Shown here: positions 57,160 through 64,000 of the stretch, in pieces | Numbering within the stretch: the first letter of the stretch is position 1 | Layout: every line of letters starts with the position of its first letter | Source of the DNA: JACVRW01 sp963812415 | Lineage (GTDB): Bacteria > Actinomycetota > Thermoleophilia > Solirubrobacterales > Thermoleophilaceae | Assembly: GCA_963812415.1 (NCBI GenBank) | Contig: CAWEVH010000036.1 | Location: 1 to 64,000, forward strand | DNA: 64,000 bases | Direction: 5' to 3' | Notes under the pieces: generated by a model | The model's input: the letters and a program-made list of their open reading frames with translations, nothing else | What the model was told of the DNA's origin: nothing | Database searches by the model: none | Made by a program: the position numbers and the translations under genes

Positions 57160-58159
57160 GCGTCCACCGCGGCGTCGTGCTCGAGCGCCCGCTCGTGCCC
57201 GGTGCGGTTGGGCCGCCCGGGGCCGGCCGGCAGCTTCCGCCGCCCGGCCCGCACCAGCCCGGATAGCCGCTCCCGCTCCGCCGGCGGCGCGTAGGCCCCG
57301 CGCGCGTACAGCCGCTCGTAGCGCGGCACGAGGTCCGGCCGGTAGCTCCGAAGCCAGTCCATGAAGATGCCGCGCACCTCGCCGCGCAGGTGCAGGCAGA
57401 TGCCGCCGATGCTCACGGCGCCGGCCTCGCCGCAGAGCTCGAGGATCTCCTCGACCTGCTCGGGCGAGTCGTTGATCCCAGGCATCAGCGGGGCGATCAG
57501 CACCCCGCACGGGATGCCGGCGCGCGTGAGCTCGGCCACCGCCTCGATCCGCTTGCGCGGATGCGGCGTGTGCGGCTCGCTCGCCCGCCAGGCCTTCTCG
57601 TCGAGCGTGGGGATCGACAGGTTGGCCGCGAAGCTCGGGATCTGCTTGAACAGCTCGATGTCACGCAGCAGGAGCGGCGACTTCGTGAGCACCGACGACG
57701 GCGTGCGTGAGTCCCGCATCGCCTCCCAGACCCCGGCATCAACCGATAGCGGCTCTCGACCCACTGGTAGGGATCGGTGTTGGTGCCGAGCGCCACGTGC
57801 TCGCGCTTCCAGGACGGCTTCATGAGCTCGGCGCGGGCCAGCTCGGGCGTGTTGACCTTGACGACGATCTCGCGTTCGAAGTCACGGCCGGCGTTGAAGT
57901 CGAGGTAGGTGTGGGTGGGCCGGGCGAAGCAAAAAACGCAGGAATGTGTGCAACCCCGGTACGGATTGATCGTCCAGCGAAACGGCATCTGCGATGCCTT
58001 CGGCACCCGGTTCAGGATCGACTTGGCCTCGATTTCGTAGAAGCGGACGTCGAGTGACTCGGGAGCGTCGAAGGTGCGGATGGTGGCCGGCTCGCGGTAT
58101 CCCGGCAGCCGCCGGCCCTGATCTGCACCGACTTTCAGCTCGTCCCAGCGCACGAACAC
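57156..58159 (-). CDS. Radical SAM protein, Rv2578c/SPL-like group (frameshifted)
   Basis: About 334 residues from GTG 58159. The [4Fe-4S] motif is CTHSCVFCFARPTH (CxxxCxxC), preceded by INPYRGC, typical of the Rv2578c-like radical SAM group related to spore-photoproduct lyase. Then come LGTNTDPYQWVESRYRLM and, in the next frame, VLTKSPLLLRDIELF and LSIPTLDE. At 57731-57734 one G of a G run on the coding strand seems missing; adding it gives RLMPGVWEAMRDSRTPSS. The substrate is unknown. The DUF354 gene overlaps its stop. Confidence 0.8.
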
Positions 58160-58190
58160 ATGTTCGCAGATCGGGCGGCGGAGAGGGCGG

Positions 58191-58613
58191 TCAGCCCTCC
58201 CCGAACGCCGTCACGATCACGCTGCGCGCCCCGCCGCTGTCGCGGTGCTCGCACAGGTAGATCCCCTGCCAGGTGCCGAGCGCGAGGCGGCCGTCCGACA
58301 CGGGCAGGACGAGCGAGGCGCCGGTGAGCGACGACTTGATGTGGGCGGGCATGTCGTCGGGGCCCTCGAGCGTGTGGGCGAACTGCGACCAGCCGTCGGG
58401 GACGGCGTCGTCGAACCAGGTGGAGAAGTCGCGGCGCACGTCGGGTGAGGCGTTCTCGTTCAGCGTGAGCGAAGCGGAGGTGTGCTGCATGAAGACCGTG
58501 GCCAGCCCGACTCGCAGCTCACGCAGCTCGGGCACGCCGTCCGCGATCTCGTCGGTCACGAGGTGGAAGCCGCGGGGCCGCGGGGCCAGCGATATCCGTC
58601 GTTGGATCCACAC
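58191..58613 (-). CDS. YjbQ/UPF0047 family protein
   Basis: 140 residues from GTG 58613, the usual family length. Conserved blocks are GFHLVTDEI, VFMQHTSASLTLNENASPD, HTLEGPDDMPAHIKSSLTG and LGTWQGIYLCEHRD, including the His/Glu/Asp/Asn residues thought to bind substrate and metal. Some members show thiamine-phosphate synthase side activity, but the true role is unsettled. It is 31 nt upstream of the radical SAM gene on the same strand, so probably co-transcribed. Confidence 0.87.
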   Translation of the reverse strand: MWIQRRISLAPRPRGFHLVTDEIADGVPELRELRVGLATVFMQHTSASLTLNENASPDVRRDFSTWFDDAVPDGWSQFAHTLEGPDDMPAHIKSSLTGASLVLPVSDGRLALGTWQGIYLCEHRDSGGARSVIVTAFGEG

Positions 58614-58706
58614 GTCGGCGGATTGTGCCGGGATCGGGGCCGAGAGCCGTCTGAGCGGGACGCCGGCCTTCAAGACTCGGGCCCAAACCTCCGATAGTGC
58701 AGGGAG

Positions 58707-59948
58707 ATGGGAGTCGCGTCGCTCCTCGCGTTCCTCGTGCCGACCGCCTGCGCCCTGGCGCTGGCGTATGTCGCCGTGCGCCAACGGGCGCGCATCCGCG
58801 CGCTGGTCGGGCGCATCGAGGACGCGGCCCGCACCGACTCGCTCACCGGGCTGCTGAACCGCCGCGCATTCGAAGAGCAGCTCGAGCTCGAGCTCGAGCG
58901 CGTCCGCCGCGGCGGCGGCCCGCTGACCGTGATCGTGGGGGACCTCGACTCGTTCGCGCTCGTCAACGAGCAACACGGGCACGCTGCGGGCGACGCGGCC
59001 CTGGAGCGCGTGGCCGCCTCGCTCGCCAAGTGGAAGCGGCGCATCGACCACGCCGCGCGCATCGGCGGCGAGGAGTTCGCGGTGCTGCTGCCGGACACCG
59101 ACGAGGGCGGCGCCTTTCTCGTGGCCGAGCGGCTGCGGCGGGCGATCCACCGCCTGTTCGGTGACTCGCCGGTCGAGCTCACGATCAGCTTCGGAGTGGC
59201 GAGCCATCCCGAGCACGGCGAGGACGGTGTCGCACTGCTGGCCAGCGCCCTGAGCGCCGTGGCCGGCGCGAAGCAGATGGGCGGCGACCGCTCGGTGATC
59301 CACAGCGCCGAGGTGGCCCGCCTGCTCGACGGGCGCTCGGCCGGGGGGCACGGCGATCTCCAGCTCGCGACCGTAATCGCGCTCGCCGAGGCGCTCGACA
59401 TTCGTGACACCGGCACGGCCAAGCACTGTCACACCGTGGCCCGCTACGCCGAGCTGATGGCCCGCGAGCTGGGGCTCGAGCCCGACCGGGTGGAGCGCGT
59501 ACGGCTCGCCGGCCTGCTCCACGACGTGGGCAAGATCGGCGTGTCCGACCGCGTGCTCTCGAAGCCGGGACCGCTCGACGCGGCCGAGTGGCGCGAGCTT
59601 CGGACCCACCCCGAGATCGCCGCCCGGCTGCTCTCGCGCGCCGAGTTCGACGACCTGCGCTCCTGGATCCTCGCCCATCACGAGCGTCCCGACGGCATGG
59701 GCTATCCCTACGGCCTGAGCGGCGCAGCGATCCCGCTCGAGCCGCGGATCCTCGCCGTCGCCGACGCCTACGAGGCGATGACAGCCGACCGTGTGTACCG
59801 GCCCGCCCTCGGGCAGCAGGCCGCCCGCGAGGAGCTCGAGGCCGGCGCCGGCAGCCAGTTCGACGCCGAGGTCGTGGACGCGCTCCTACGCGCGCTCGAC
59901 CGGCTCGGCGACGCCGCCGCCACCCTCGGGCCGCGCTTCGCGCGCTGA
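58707..59948 (+). CDS. GGDEF and HD-GYP hybrid protein (c-di-GMP metabolism)
   Basis: 413 residues. One N-terminal membrane helix (LLAFLVPTACALALAYVAV) leads to a GGDEF domain with DSLTGLLNRRAFEE and the active-site variant GGEEF near residue 119, then an HD-GYP domain with HDVGKIGVSDRVLSKPGPL near 271 and HHERPDGMGYPYG near 324, plus ADAYEAMTADR. Both catalytic motifs look intact, so one protein may make and degrade c-di-GMP, with one side perhaps regulatory. ATG 58707 follows GGGAG closely; GATAGT 8 nt upstream could be a -10 box. Confidence 0.87.
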   Translation: MGVASLLAFLVPTACALALAYVAVRQRARIRALVGRIEDAARTDSLTGLLNRRAFEEQLELELERVRRGGGPLTVIVGDLDSFALVNEQHGHAAGDAALERVAASLAKWKRRIDHAARIGGEEFAVLLPDTDEGGAFLVAERLRRAIHRLFGDSPVELTISFGVASHPEHGEDGVALLASALSAVAGAKQMGGDRSVIHSAEVARLLDGRSAGGHGDLQLATVIALAEALDIRDTGTAKHCHTVARYAELMARELGLEPDRVERVRLAGLLHDVGKIGVSDRVLSKPGPLDAAEWRELRTHPEIAARLLSRAEFDDLRSWILAHHERPDGMGYPYGLSGAAIPLEPRILAVADAYEAMTADRVYRPALGQQAAREELEAGAGSQFDAEVVDALLRALDRLGDAAATLGPRFAR

Positions 59949-59964
59949 CCAGGCGCCCAGCCCG

Positions 59965-60990
59965 TCAGCCGGCGGCGCCCGCCAGCCGCGGCCAGCGCAC
60001 CATCCGCCGCAGCGCCCTGCTGGTGTTCGGGTGGGTGGAGAGCCTGAACTCGGGCGAGAGCAGCGCGGACTGGTAGTAGACCGCCATCCGCACCCGCGGG
60101 TGCGAGCGCAGGAAGCCGAAGAACTGGCTCACGAAGCCGGGGTCGTCGCGGCCCCAGACGCCCCACTCGGCGAACACGAACGGCTTGCGCGACCAGAGCC
60201 GGTTGGAGTACATCGCATGCATCGCCGCGGACGCCTTGAAGGGCGAGTACCAGGTGGTGCCGACCCAGTCGACGAAGGCGCCGCCCGGCCACCAGTGGCG
60301 CGGGCGGTTCTTGCCGATCTCGGGGTTGCCGAAGGAGAGCGGCACCCACATGAGTGCCACCTGGGGGCGGGGGAGAGCGGCGGCGCCAGTGCGAGCCGGC
60401 GGCAGCCCCAGCCGGCGCAGCTGCGCATCGATCTCCGACAGCTCGCCGCCGCGCAGGATCAGCGCGATCCGCCGCCAGGCGCGCTTGAACTGCGCGGTCG
60501 AGTACGCCGGCCCGCGCGAGCGGCCCGAGAGGTCGTAGGCCGAGTACGAGTTGTTGCCGTTGTTCATCTCGGACAGCGGGCGCACGTAGACCGGCTGCCC
60601 GTGCTCGGCGAGCAGCTGGTTCAGCCGCACGAGGAAGGTGTCGCCCTCGCCGTGCGCGATCGCCGCCGGCGTGAGCCCGCTGCCCTCGACGCCGATCGAG
60701 AGCATCGGCCGAGCGCCGTGTGCGCGAGCGTCCGACAGCCGGAACGAGAGCCAGTGCATGGCCGGGTCCGTGCCCTTCCAGGCGATGAAGTAGTTGTAGA
60801 CCGCCGGCGCCTTGCCGGACTGGCGCGCGAAGTCCGAGATGTTGCCCGGCTTGTAGCCGCCCTGGCCGCCCCAGAGCACCTTCCCGCCGGGGGCGGCGTA
60901 GGGCGCGGCGGCCGCGGCGGCGGGCAGCCCGAGCGCGAGCACGGCGAGGATGAGAGCGAGACGGGGCACTCCTTCGGTATCGGGCTCCAT
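59965..60990 (-). CDS. Exported glycoside hydrolase, GH26-like
   Basis: 341 residues from ATG 60990 (alternative GTG 60969). A signal peptide (ALILAVLALGLPAAAAA) is followed by a TIM barrel with GGYKPGNISDFARQSGKAP, FIAWKGTDPAMHWLSF, VYVRPLSEMNNGNNSYSA (a catalytic Glu candidate in SEMN) and KPFVFAEWGVWGRDDPGF (second Glu in AEWG). The layout matches GH26 mannanase-like enzymes, which hydrolyse beta-mannans or related polymers outside the cell. Convergent with the GGDEF gene and divergent from the carbonic anhydrase gene. Confidence 0.75.
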   Translation of the reverse strand: MEPDTEGVPRLALILAVLALGLPAAAAAAPYAAPGGKVLWGGQGGYKPGNISDFARQSGKAPAVYNYFIAWKGTDPAMHWLSFRLSDARAHGARPMLSIGVEGSGLTPAAIAHGEGDTFLVRLNQLLAEHGQPVYVRPLSEMNNGNNSYSAYDLSGRSRGPAYSTAQFKRAWRRIALILRGGELSEIDAQLRRLGLPPARTGAAALPRPQVALMWVPLSFGNPEIGKNRPRHWWPGGAFVDWVGTTWYSPFKASAAMHAMYSNRLWSRKPFVFAEWGVWGRDDPGFVSQFFGFLRSHPRVRMAVYYQSALLSPEFRLSTHPNTSRALRRMVRWPRLAGAAG

Positions 60991-61041
60991 ACCCAAGTCC
61001 TGAACCCCGCGCACCTGGTGGCCCGCCGCTCGCGCCGCTGG

Positions 61042-61047
61042 CATGCT
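61042..61047 (+). promoter_or_regulatory. -10 box (CATGCT) for the carbonic anhydrase gene
   Basis: CATGCT ends 9 nt before GTG 61057, a weaker match than the other boxes but with the same leaderless spacing. Confidence 0.3.
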
Positions 61048-61056
61048 GTGGCGCCC

Positions 61057-61575
61057 GTGAGCGAGACCGACGCCCTGATCGAGAACAGCGCCCGCTACGC
61101 CGCGGGGTTCGACAAGGGCGACCTGGCCTCGGCGCCCGCCCGCAGGGTGGCGGTGCTCGCATGCATGGACGCGCGCCTGGACCCCGCCCGCGTGCTCGGG
61201 CTCGAAGAGGGCGACGCCCATGTGATCCGCAACGCCGGCGGCGTGGCCAGCGACGACGCGATCCGCTCGCTGTCGATCTCCCAGCACCTGCTCGGCACCG
61301 AGGAGGTGATCGTCCTCCAGCACACCGACTGCGGGATGCTGACCTTCACGGACGAGGAGTTCGTCGACCACCTCGAGCGCGAGACGAGCCGGGAGCCCGA
61401 CTGGCCGGTGCACACCTTCGAGGACCTCGACGAGAACGTGCGCGACTCGCTCCGCCGGATCAGGACGAGCCCGTTCGTGCCGCGCAGGGACAGCGTGCGC
61501 GGCTTCGTATACGAGGTGGAGTCGGGCGGGCTGCGCGAGGTGCGGGAGCCTCGCGAGCCAACTGTCACAAAGTAG
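61057..61575 (+). CDS. Beta-class carbonic anhydrase
   Basis: 172 residues. Zinc ligands are in ACMDARLDP (Cys36, with the Asp-Arg dyad) and QHTDCGM (His89, Cys92). It is of the short beta-CA type common in actinobacteria and hydrates CO2 to bicarbonate. No signal peptide. It lies just before the ATP synthase operon but is separated by a promoter-like region, so the adjacency is probably not functional. Confidence 0.9.
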   Translation: MSETDALIENSARYAAGFDKGDLASAPARRVAVLACMDARLDPARVLGLEEGDAHVIRNAGGVASDDAIRSLSISQHLLGTEEVIVLQHTDCGMLTFTDEEFVDHLERETSREPDWPVHTFEDLDENVRDSLRRIRTSPFVPRRDSVRGFVYEVESGGLREVREPREPTVTK

Positions 61576-61584
61576 TCACAAAGT
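61564..61584 (+). repeat. Direct repeat GTCACAAAGT
   Basis: Two copies of GTCACAAAGT at 61564-61573 and 61575-61584, period 11 bp, spanning the carbonic anhydrase stop and the -35 region of the atp promoter. One helical turn of spacing would suit a regulator. Confidence 0.35.
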
Positions 61585-61602
61585 CCCGCGTTGGTGTAGG
61601 TT
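61574..61602 (+). promoter_or_regulatory. Likely promoter of the atp operon
   Basis: AGTCAC (61574-61579), 17-nt spacer, TAGGTT (61597-61602). A leader of about 55 nt follows with a GGAG ribosome-binding site before TTG 61664. Confidence 0.4.
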
Positions 61603-61663
61603 TCCTGGCCCCCGGAACGAGCAATTTGACGCCGCCCGCCCGTCGCTCGTCCCGGAGACCCTT

Positions 61664-62062
61664 TTGACGACGCACGCTCTGAAAGCATCCGATCCCATGC
61701 CGCTGCGCATGTTGCGGTACCTCGACCTCTGGGTCCTTGCCCTGGCGCTGCCGATCTTCGTCGCCGCGGGTCTGCCGCTGCTCGGCTGGGCCGGCGCGGC
61801 GTTCGGCTGGATCGTCCAGCGGCTGATCGGGTCGGCGATCCTCGCGCGCGCCAAGGCGGCGGACGATCCCGCCACCGTGGCCGGACTGATGACCGGCAGC
61901 ATGATCGCCCGCGGCTGGATCGTGGCCGGGTCGATCTTCGTGGTCGGGCTGAGCGAGCGCGAGGCCGGGCTGGCCGCCGCGATCCTCAGCATCACGCTGT
62001 TCACGTTCTTCTTCACCTCGCAGATGCTCACGCGCCCGTTCGAGAGCGAGGGCACGAGGTGA
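61664..62062 (+). CDS. ATP synthase-associated membrane protein (AtpI-like)
   Basis: 132 residues from TTG 61664, which has GGAG 6 nt upstream; ATG 61697 is the alternative. Four hydrophobic segments (for example LWVLALALPIFVAAGLPLLG and AAILSITLFTFFFTSQMLT). It overlaps atpB by 4 nt. Position and topology fit the small 'subunit I' genes that lead many atp operons and help c-ring assembly, though sequence similarity to AtpI is not evident by eye. Confidence 0.65.
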   Translation: MTTHALKASDPMPLRMLRYLDLWVLALALPIFVAAGLPLLGWAGAAFGWIVQRLIGSAILARAKAADDPATVAGLMTGSMIARGWIVAGSIFVVGLSEREAGLAAAILSITLFTFFFTSQMLTRPFESEGTR

Positions 62063-63012
62063 GCACCGCCGAGGCCACGGCAACCGCCGGCCCGCCCGAG
62101 GAACGCGAGGGCATGAGCACCAAGGCCAAGGTCGCGATCTTCCTGATCGTCTACCTGGCCGTCGCGATCCTGCTCTACGCGATCTTCGGCTCGGACGGCA
62201 AGAACGAGGAGTTCCAGCCGCAGGAGGAGTTCAAGCTCGACCCCTGGATCGAGATCAAGCTCGGCGGCCTCGACCTGTCGTTCAACAAGGCCGTGCTCTA
62301 CATCTTCCTCAGCTGCGCGCTGACGGTCGGGTCGATGGTGTGGGTCGCGCGCCGGATGCAGCAGAAGCCGAACCGGGTGCAGACGGTCGTCGAGGGGGCC
62401 TACGACCTCACCTACACGAACATCGCCAAGGGCAACATGCCCGCGGAGATGGCGGCCAAGTGGTTCCCGTTCGTGGCCACGCTGTTCTTCTTCATCTGGT
62501 TCTCGAACATGATCGGCTACATCCCGCTGCCGGTGAACGATCACGAGACGATCGACATCTTCGGCATCGACTTCCCGGCGTTCGCCCTCTACGCCGCCAC
62601 CGCGAACCTGTCGATCCCGCTGGTGCTGACGCTCACGGTGTTCGCCCTCTACCAGTGGGAGGGGATCCGCCGGCATGGGCTCGTCAAGTACCTCAAGGGC
62701 TGGATCCCGTCGGGAGTCAGCGGCCCGGCCGCGATTCCGATCTTCCTGATCGAGGTGATCTCGCAGTTCGTGCGGATCATCTCGCTCTCCGTCCGACTGT
62801 TCGCGAACGTGCTCGCCGGCCACCTGCTGATCCTGTTCATGGGCGGCGGGCTGGCGGTGCTGCTCGGGATCGCCGCGCTCGGCTGGATCACGCTGCCGCT
62901 GGCGGTCGGCTTCTTCGCCTTCGAGGTGGTGCTGATCGCCACCCTGCAGGCCTTCATCTTCGCCACGCTCACTTCCATCTACTTCGGCGAGGCAAGCGCC
63001 GGAGGCCACTAA
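62059..63012 (+). CDS. atpB: F0F1 ATP synthase subunit a
   Basis: 317 residues with five to six transmembrane helices. The essential arginine is in ISLSVRLFANVLAGHLL; earlier WFPFVATLFFFIWFSNMIGY and later FEVVLIATLQAFIFATLTS are typical. The N terminus carries an extra hydrophilic stretch of about 20 residues before the first helix. It forms the proton path against the c-ring. GTG 62059 overlaps the stop of the preceding gene. Confidence 0.93.
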   Translation: MSTAEATATAGPPEEREGMSTKAKVAIFLIVYLAVAILLYAIFGSDGKNEEFQPQEEFKLDPWIEIKLGGLDLSFNKAVLYIFLSCALTVGSMVWVARRMQQKPNRVQTVVEGAYDLTYTNIAKGNMPAEMAAKWFPFVATLFFFIWFSNMIGYIPLPVNDHETIDIFGIDFPAFALYAATANLSIPLVLTLTVFALYQWEGIRRHGLVKYLKGWIPSGVSGPAAIPIFLIEVISQFVRIISLSVRLFANVLAGHLLILFMGGGLAVLLGIAALGWITLPLAVGFFAFEVVLIATLQAFIFATLTSIYFGEASAGGH

Positions 63013-63033
63013 GAGAGGAACCAAGGAGGAATC

Positions 63034-63300
63034 ATGGATCTCGGAGTTCTCATCCCAATCGCCCAGGCGGCCGATCCCACCGACGGCCTGAAGGCGATCG
63101 CCCTCGGCGTCGGCGCCGGGCTCGGCACGATCGGCCCGGGCATCGGCGTGGGCTACATCTTCGGAAAGGTGATCGAGTCGGTCACCCGCCAGCCCGAGAT
63201 GCGTGAGGAGATCACGAGCATCCAGTGGCTCGGCTTCGCCCTCACCGAGGCGATCGTCTTCTACGCGTTCATCTTCGGCCTGATCGCGTTCTTCCTCTAG
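63034..63300 (+). CDS. atpE: F0F1 ATP synthase subunit c
   Basis: 88 residues, two helices. The first has GVGAGLGTIGPGIGVGYIFG, the loop has TRQPEMREE, and the second carries the ion-binding glutamate in LGFALTEAIVFYAF. There is a short leader (LIPIAQAADP). The residues around the Glu look proton-type rather than the sodium-binding pattern. ATG 63034 has AAGGAGG 7 nt upstream, the strongest ribosome-binding site of the operon, fitting the high c stoichiometry. Confidence 0.94.
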   Translation: MDLGVLIPIAQAADPTDGLKAIALGVGAGLGTIGPGIGVGYIFGKVIESVTRQPEMREEITSIQWLGFALTEAIVFYAFIFGLIAFFL

Positions 63301-63307
63301 GCCGGCG

Positions 63308-63919
63308 ATGGAGCTGATCGGCGACATCGCGAGCTTCGTTCTGGTGGCCGCCCAGGAGGGCGGCGGCGAGGCGGCGGCGGAGGAGGAGGGCGGCAGCTTC
63401 CTCGTCAGCCCCAACGTCGGGTTGATGATCTGGACGCTGCTGGCGTTCGGCGTCACGCTGTTCCTCCTCAACAAGCTCGCCTTCCCGCGCATCGCGGAGG
63501 CGCTCGACCGCCGCCGGCTCACGATCGAGCAGTCGCTCGACGACGCCGCCCGCTCGAAGGAGCAGGCCGACGAGCTGCTCGCCGAGTACCGCGCCCGCCT
63601 GCGCGAGGCTCGCGAGCAGGCCGAGGACATCACCGCCCGCGCCCGCAAGGCCGCCGACTCCCTCAACGACGAGGCCAAGGCCGGCGCCTCGAAGCAGCGC
63701 GAGGAGCTGCTCGCGGCCACCCGGCGCGAGATCGAGGCCGAGACCCGGCGCGCGCTCGACGACATCCGCAAGGAGGTCGCGAACCTGACCGTGCTTGCCA
63801 CCGAGAAGGTCACGCGCGGCGCGCTCCGGCCCGAGGATCACCGGCGCCTGATCGAGGAGGCGCTCGGCGAGGTGGACTTCTCCGCGCTGTCGGGCGAGTC
63901 CAAGGGGAGCCGGAACTAG
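63308..63919 (+). CDS. atpF: F0F1 ATP synthase subunit b
   Basis: 203 residues. After an Ala/Glu/Gly-rich N-terminal stretch, one membrane helix (VGLMIWTLLAFGVTLFLL) leads into a long charged coiled coil (from about residue 65 to 165) and a C-terminal helix ending GESKGSRN that would contact subunit delta. It is the peripheral stalk. It begins 7 nt after atpE and abuts atpH directly. Confidence 0.93.
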   Translation: MELIGDIASFVLVAAQEGGGEAAAEEEGGSFLVSPNVGLMIWTLLAFGVTLFLLNKLAFPRIAEALDRRRLTIEQSLDDAARSKEQADELLAEYRARLREAREQAEDITARARKAADSLNDEAKAGASKQREELLAATRREIEAETRRALDDIRKEVANLTVLATEKVTRGALRPEDHRRLIEEALGEVDFSALSGESKGSRN

Positions 63920-64000
63920 ATGGAAGAGATCGCCGAGGTGTACTCGCGGGCGCTGTTCGAGGTCGCCAAGGAGAACGACGTCCTCGACCGCGTGCACGAC
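63920..64000 (+). CDS. atpH: F0F1 ATP synthase subunit delta (5' part, cut by the window end)
   Basis: 27 codons from ATG 63920, immediately after the atpF stop: EEIAEVYSRALFEVAKENDV is the typical N terminus of the delta subunit (Y-x-x-A-L-F-E). The gene continues beyond the window. Confidence 0.85.
   Translation, partial: MEEIAEVYSRALFEVAKENDVLDRVHD

Overview
The window is a contiguous piece of a G+C-rich (roughly 70 %) bacterial chromosome, almost certainly an actinobacterium. I suspect the Thermoleophilia (Solirubrobacterales/Gaiellales type) from the gene mix: an Rpf-type lytic enzyme, an LPxTG-anchored cupredoxin, a CUT2 sugar transporter with a ROK regulator, an rpmE-DUF1385-prfA-prmC-glyA block and an atp operon. 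No phylogeny could be run, so the class-level guess is inference. Coding density is very high; no stretch over 300 bases lacks a gene. I saw no tRNA, rRNA, CRISPR array, insertion sequence or prophage.

Layout. 1-3 kb: a sigma-70 factor operon (minus) diverging from an ARPP-1 protein, a lipoprotein and a GcvH-like protein that lacks the lipoyl lysine. 3.6-9 kb: a berberine-bridge-type FAD oxidase, an EamA exporter, a small membrane protein, a NYN-domain protein, an MmgE/PrpD protein and a cytochrome P450. 9.1-14.7 kb: ROK regulator, CUT2 sugar ABC transporter (binding protein, ATPase, permease) and a Gfo/Idh dehydrogenase. 14.8-16.2 kb: two tandem proteins with prepilin-like N termini. 16.3-24.1 kb: patatin-like lipase, acyl-CoA synthetase, a repeat-bearing membrane protein, rpf, pepA, a thiolase and a HAD phosphatase. 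24.1-30.3 kb: exported proteins, a GH63-like hydrolase and the two methylmalonyl-CoA mutase subunits. 30.3-36.1 kb: MarR/MFS pair, then etfB-etfA-ETF:quinone oxidoreductase. 36.1-49.4 kb: rpmE, DUF1385, Crp-type regulator, MmpL-like transporter, thioester-reductase-like SDR, prfA, prmC, tsaC, glyA and a FetAB-like exporter. 49.5-57.2 kb: a nucleotide-sugar operon containing a TIM-barrel/SDR fusion, a WecA-like transferase and a DUF354 protein. 57-61.6 kb: radical SAM, YjbQ, GGDEF/HD-GYP, a GH26-like protein and carbonic anhydrase. 61.6-64 kb: the start of the F1Fo ATP synthase operon, cut off in atpH.

How genes fit together. Patatin, acyl-CoA synthetase, thiolase, ETF, ETF:quinone oxidoreductase and methylmalonyl-CoA mutase give much of a lipid and propionyl-CoA catabolic route feeding electrons to quinone. 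The rpf and etfB promoters carry the same palindrome (TTGACT-N4-AGTCAA), each with a TANNNT box exactly 15 nt downstream, and rpf also has a perfect Crp-type site; a Crp-family gene lies in the window.

Two window-wide properties matter to any reader. First, about twenty single-base indels break otherwise well-conserved genes (glyA, etfA, pepA, P450, tsaC and others), mostly one extra G or C in a G/C-rich run; I read these as sequence errors and describe the restored proteins, not pseudogenes. Second, about fifteen start codons sit 6-10 nt behind a -10-like hexamer, nearly always TANNNT, and most lack a visible Shine-Dalgarno sequence, pointing to widespread leaderless transcription.
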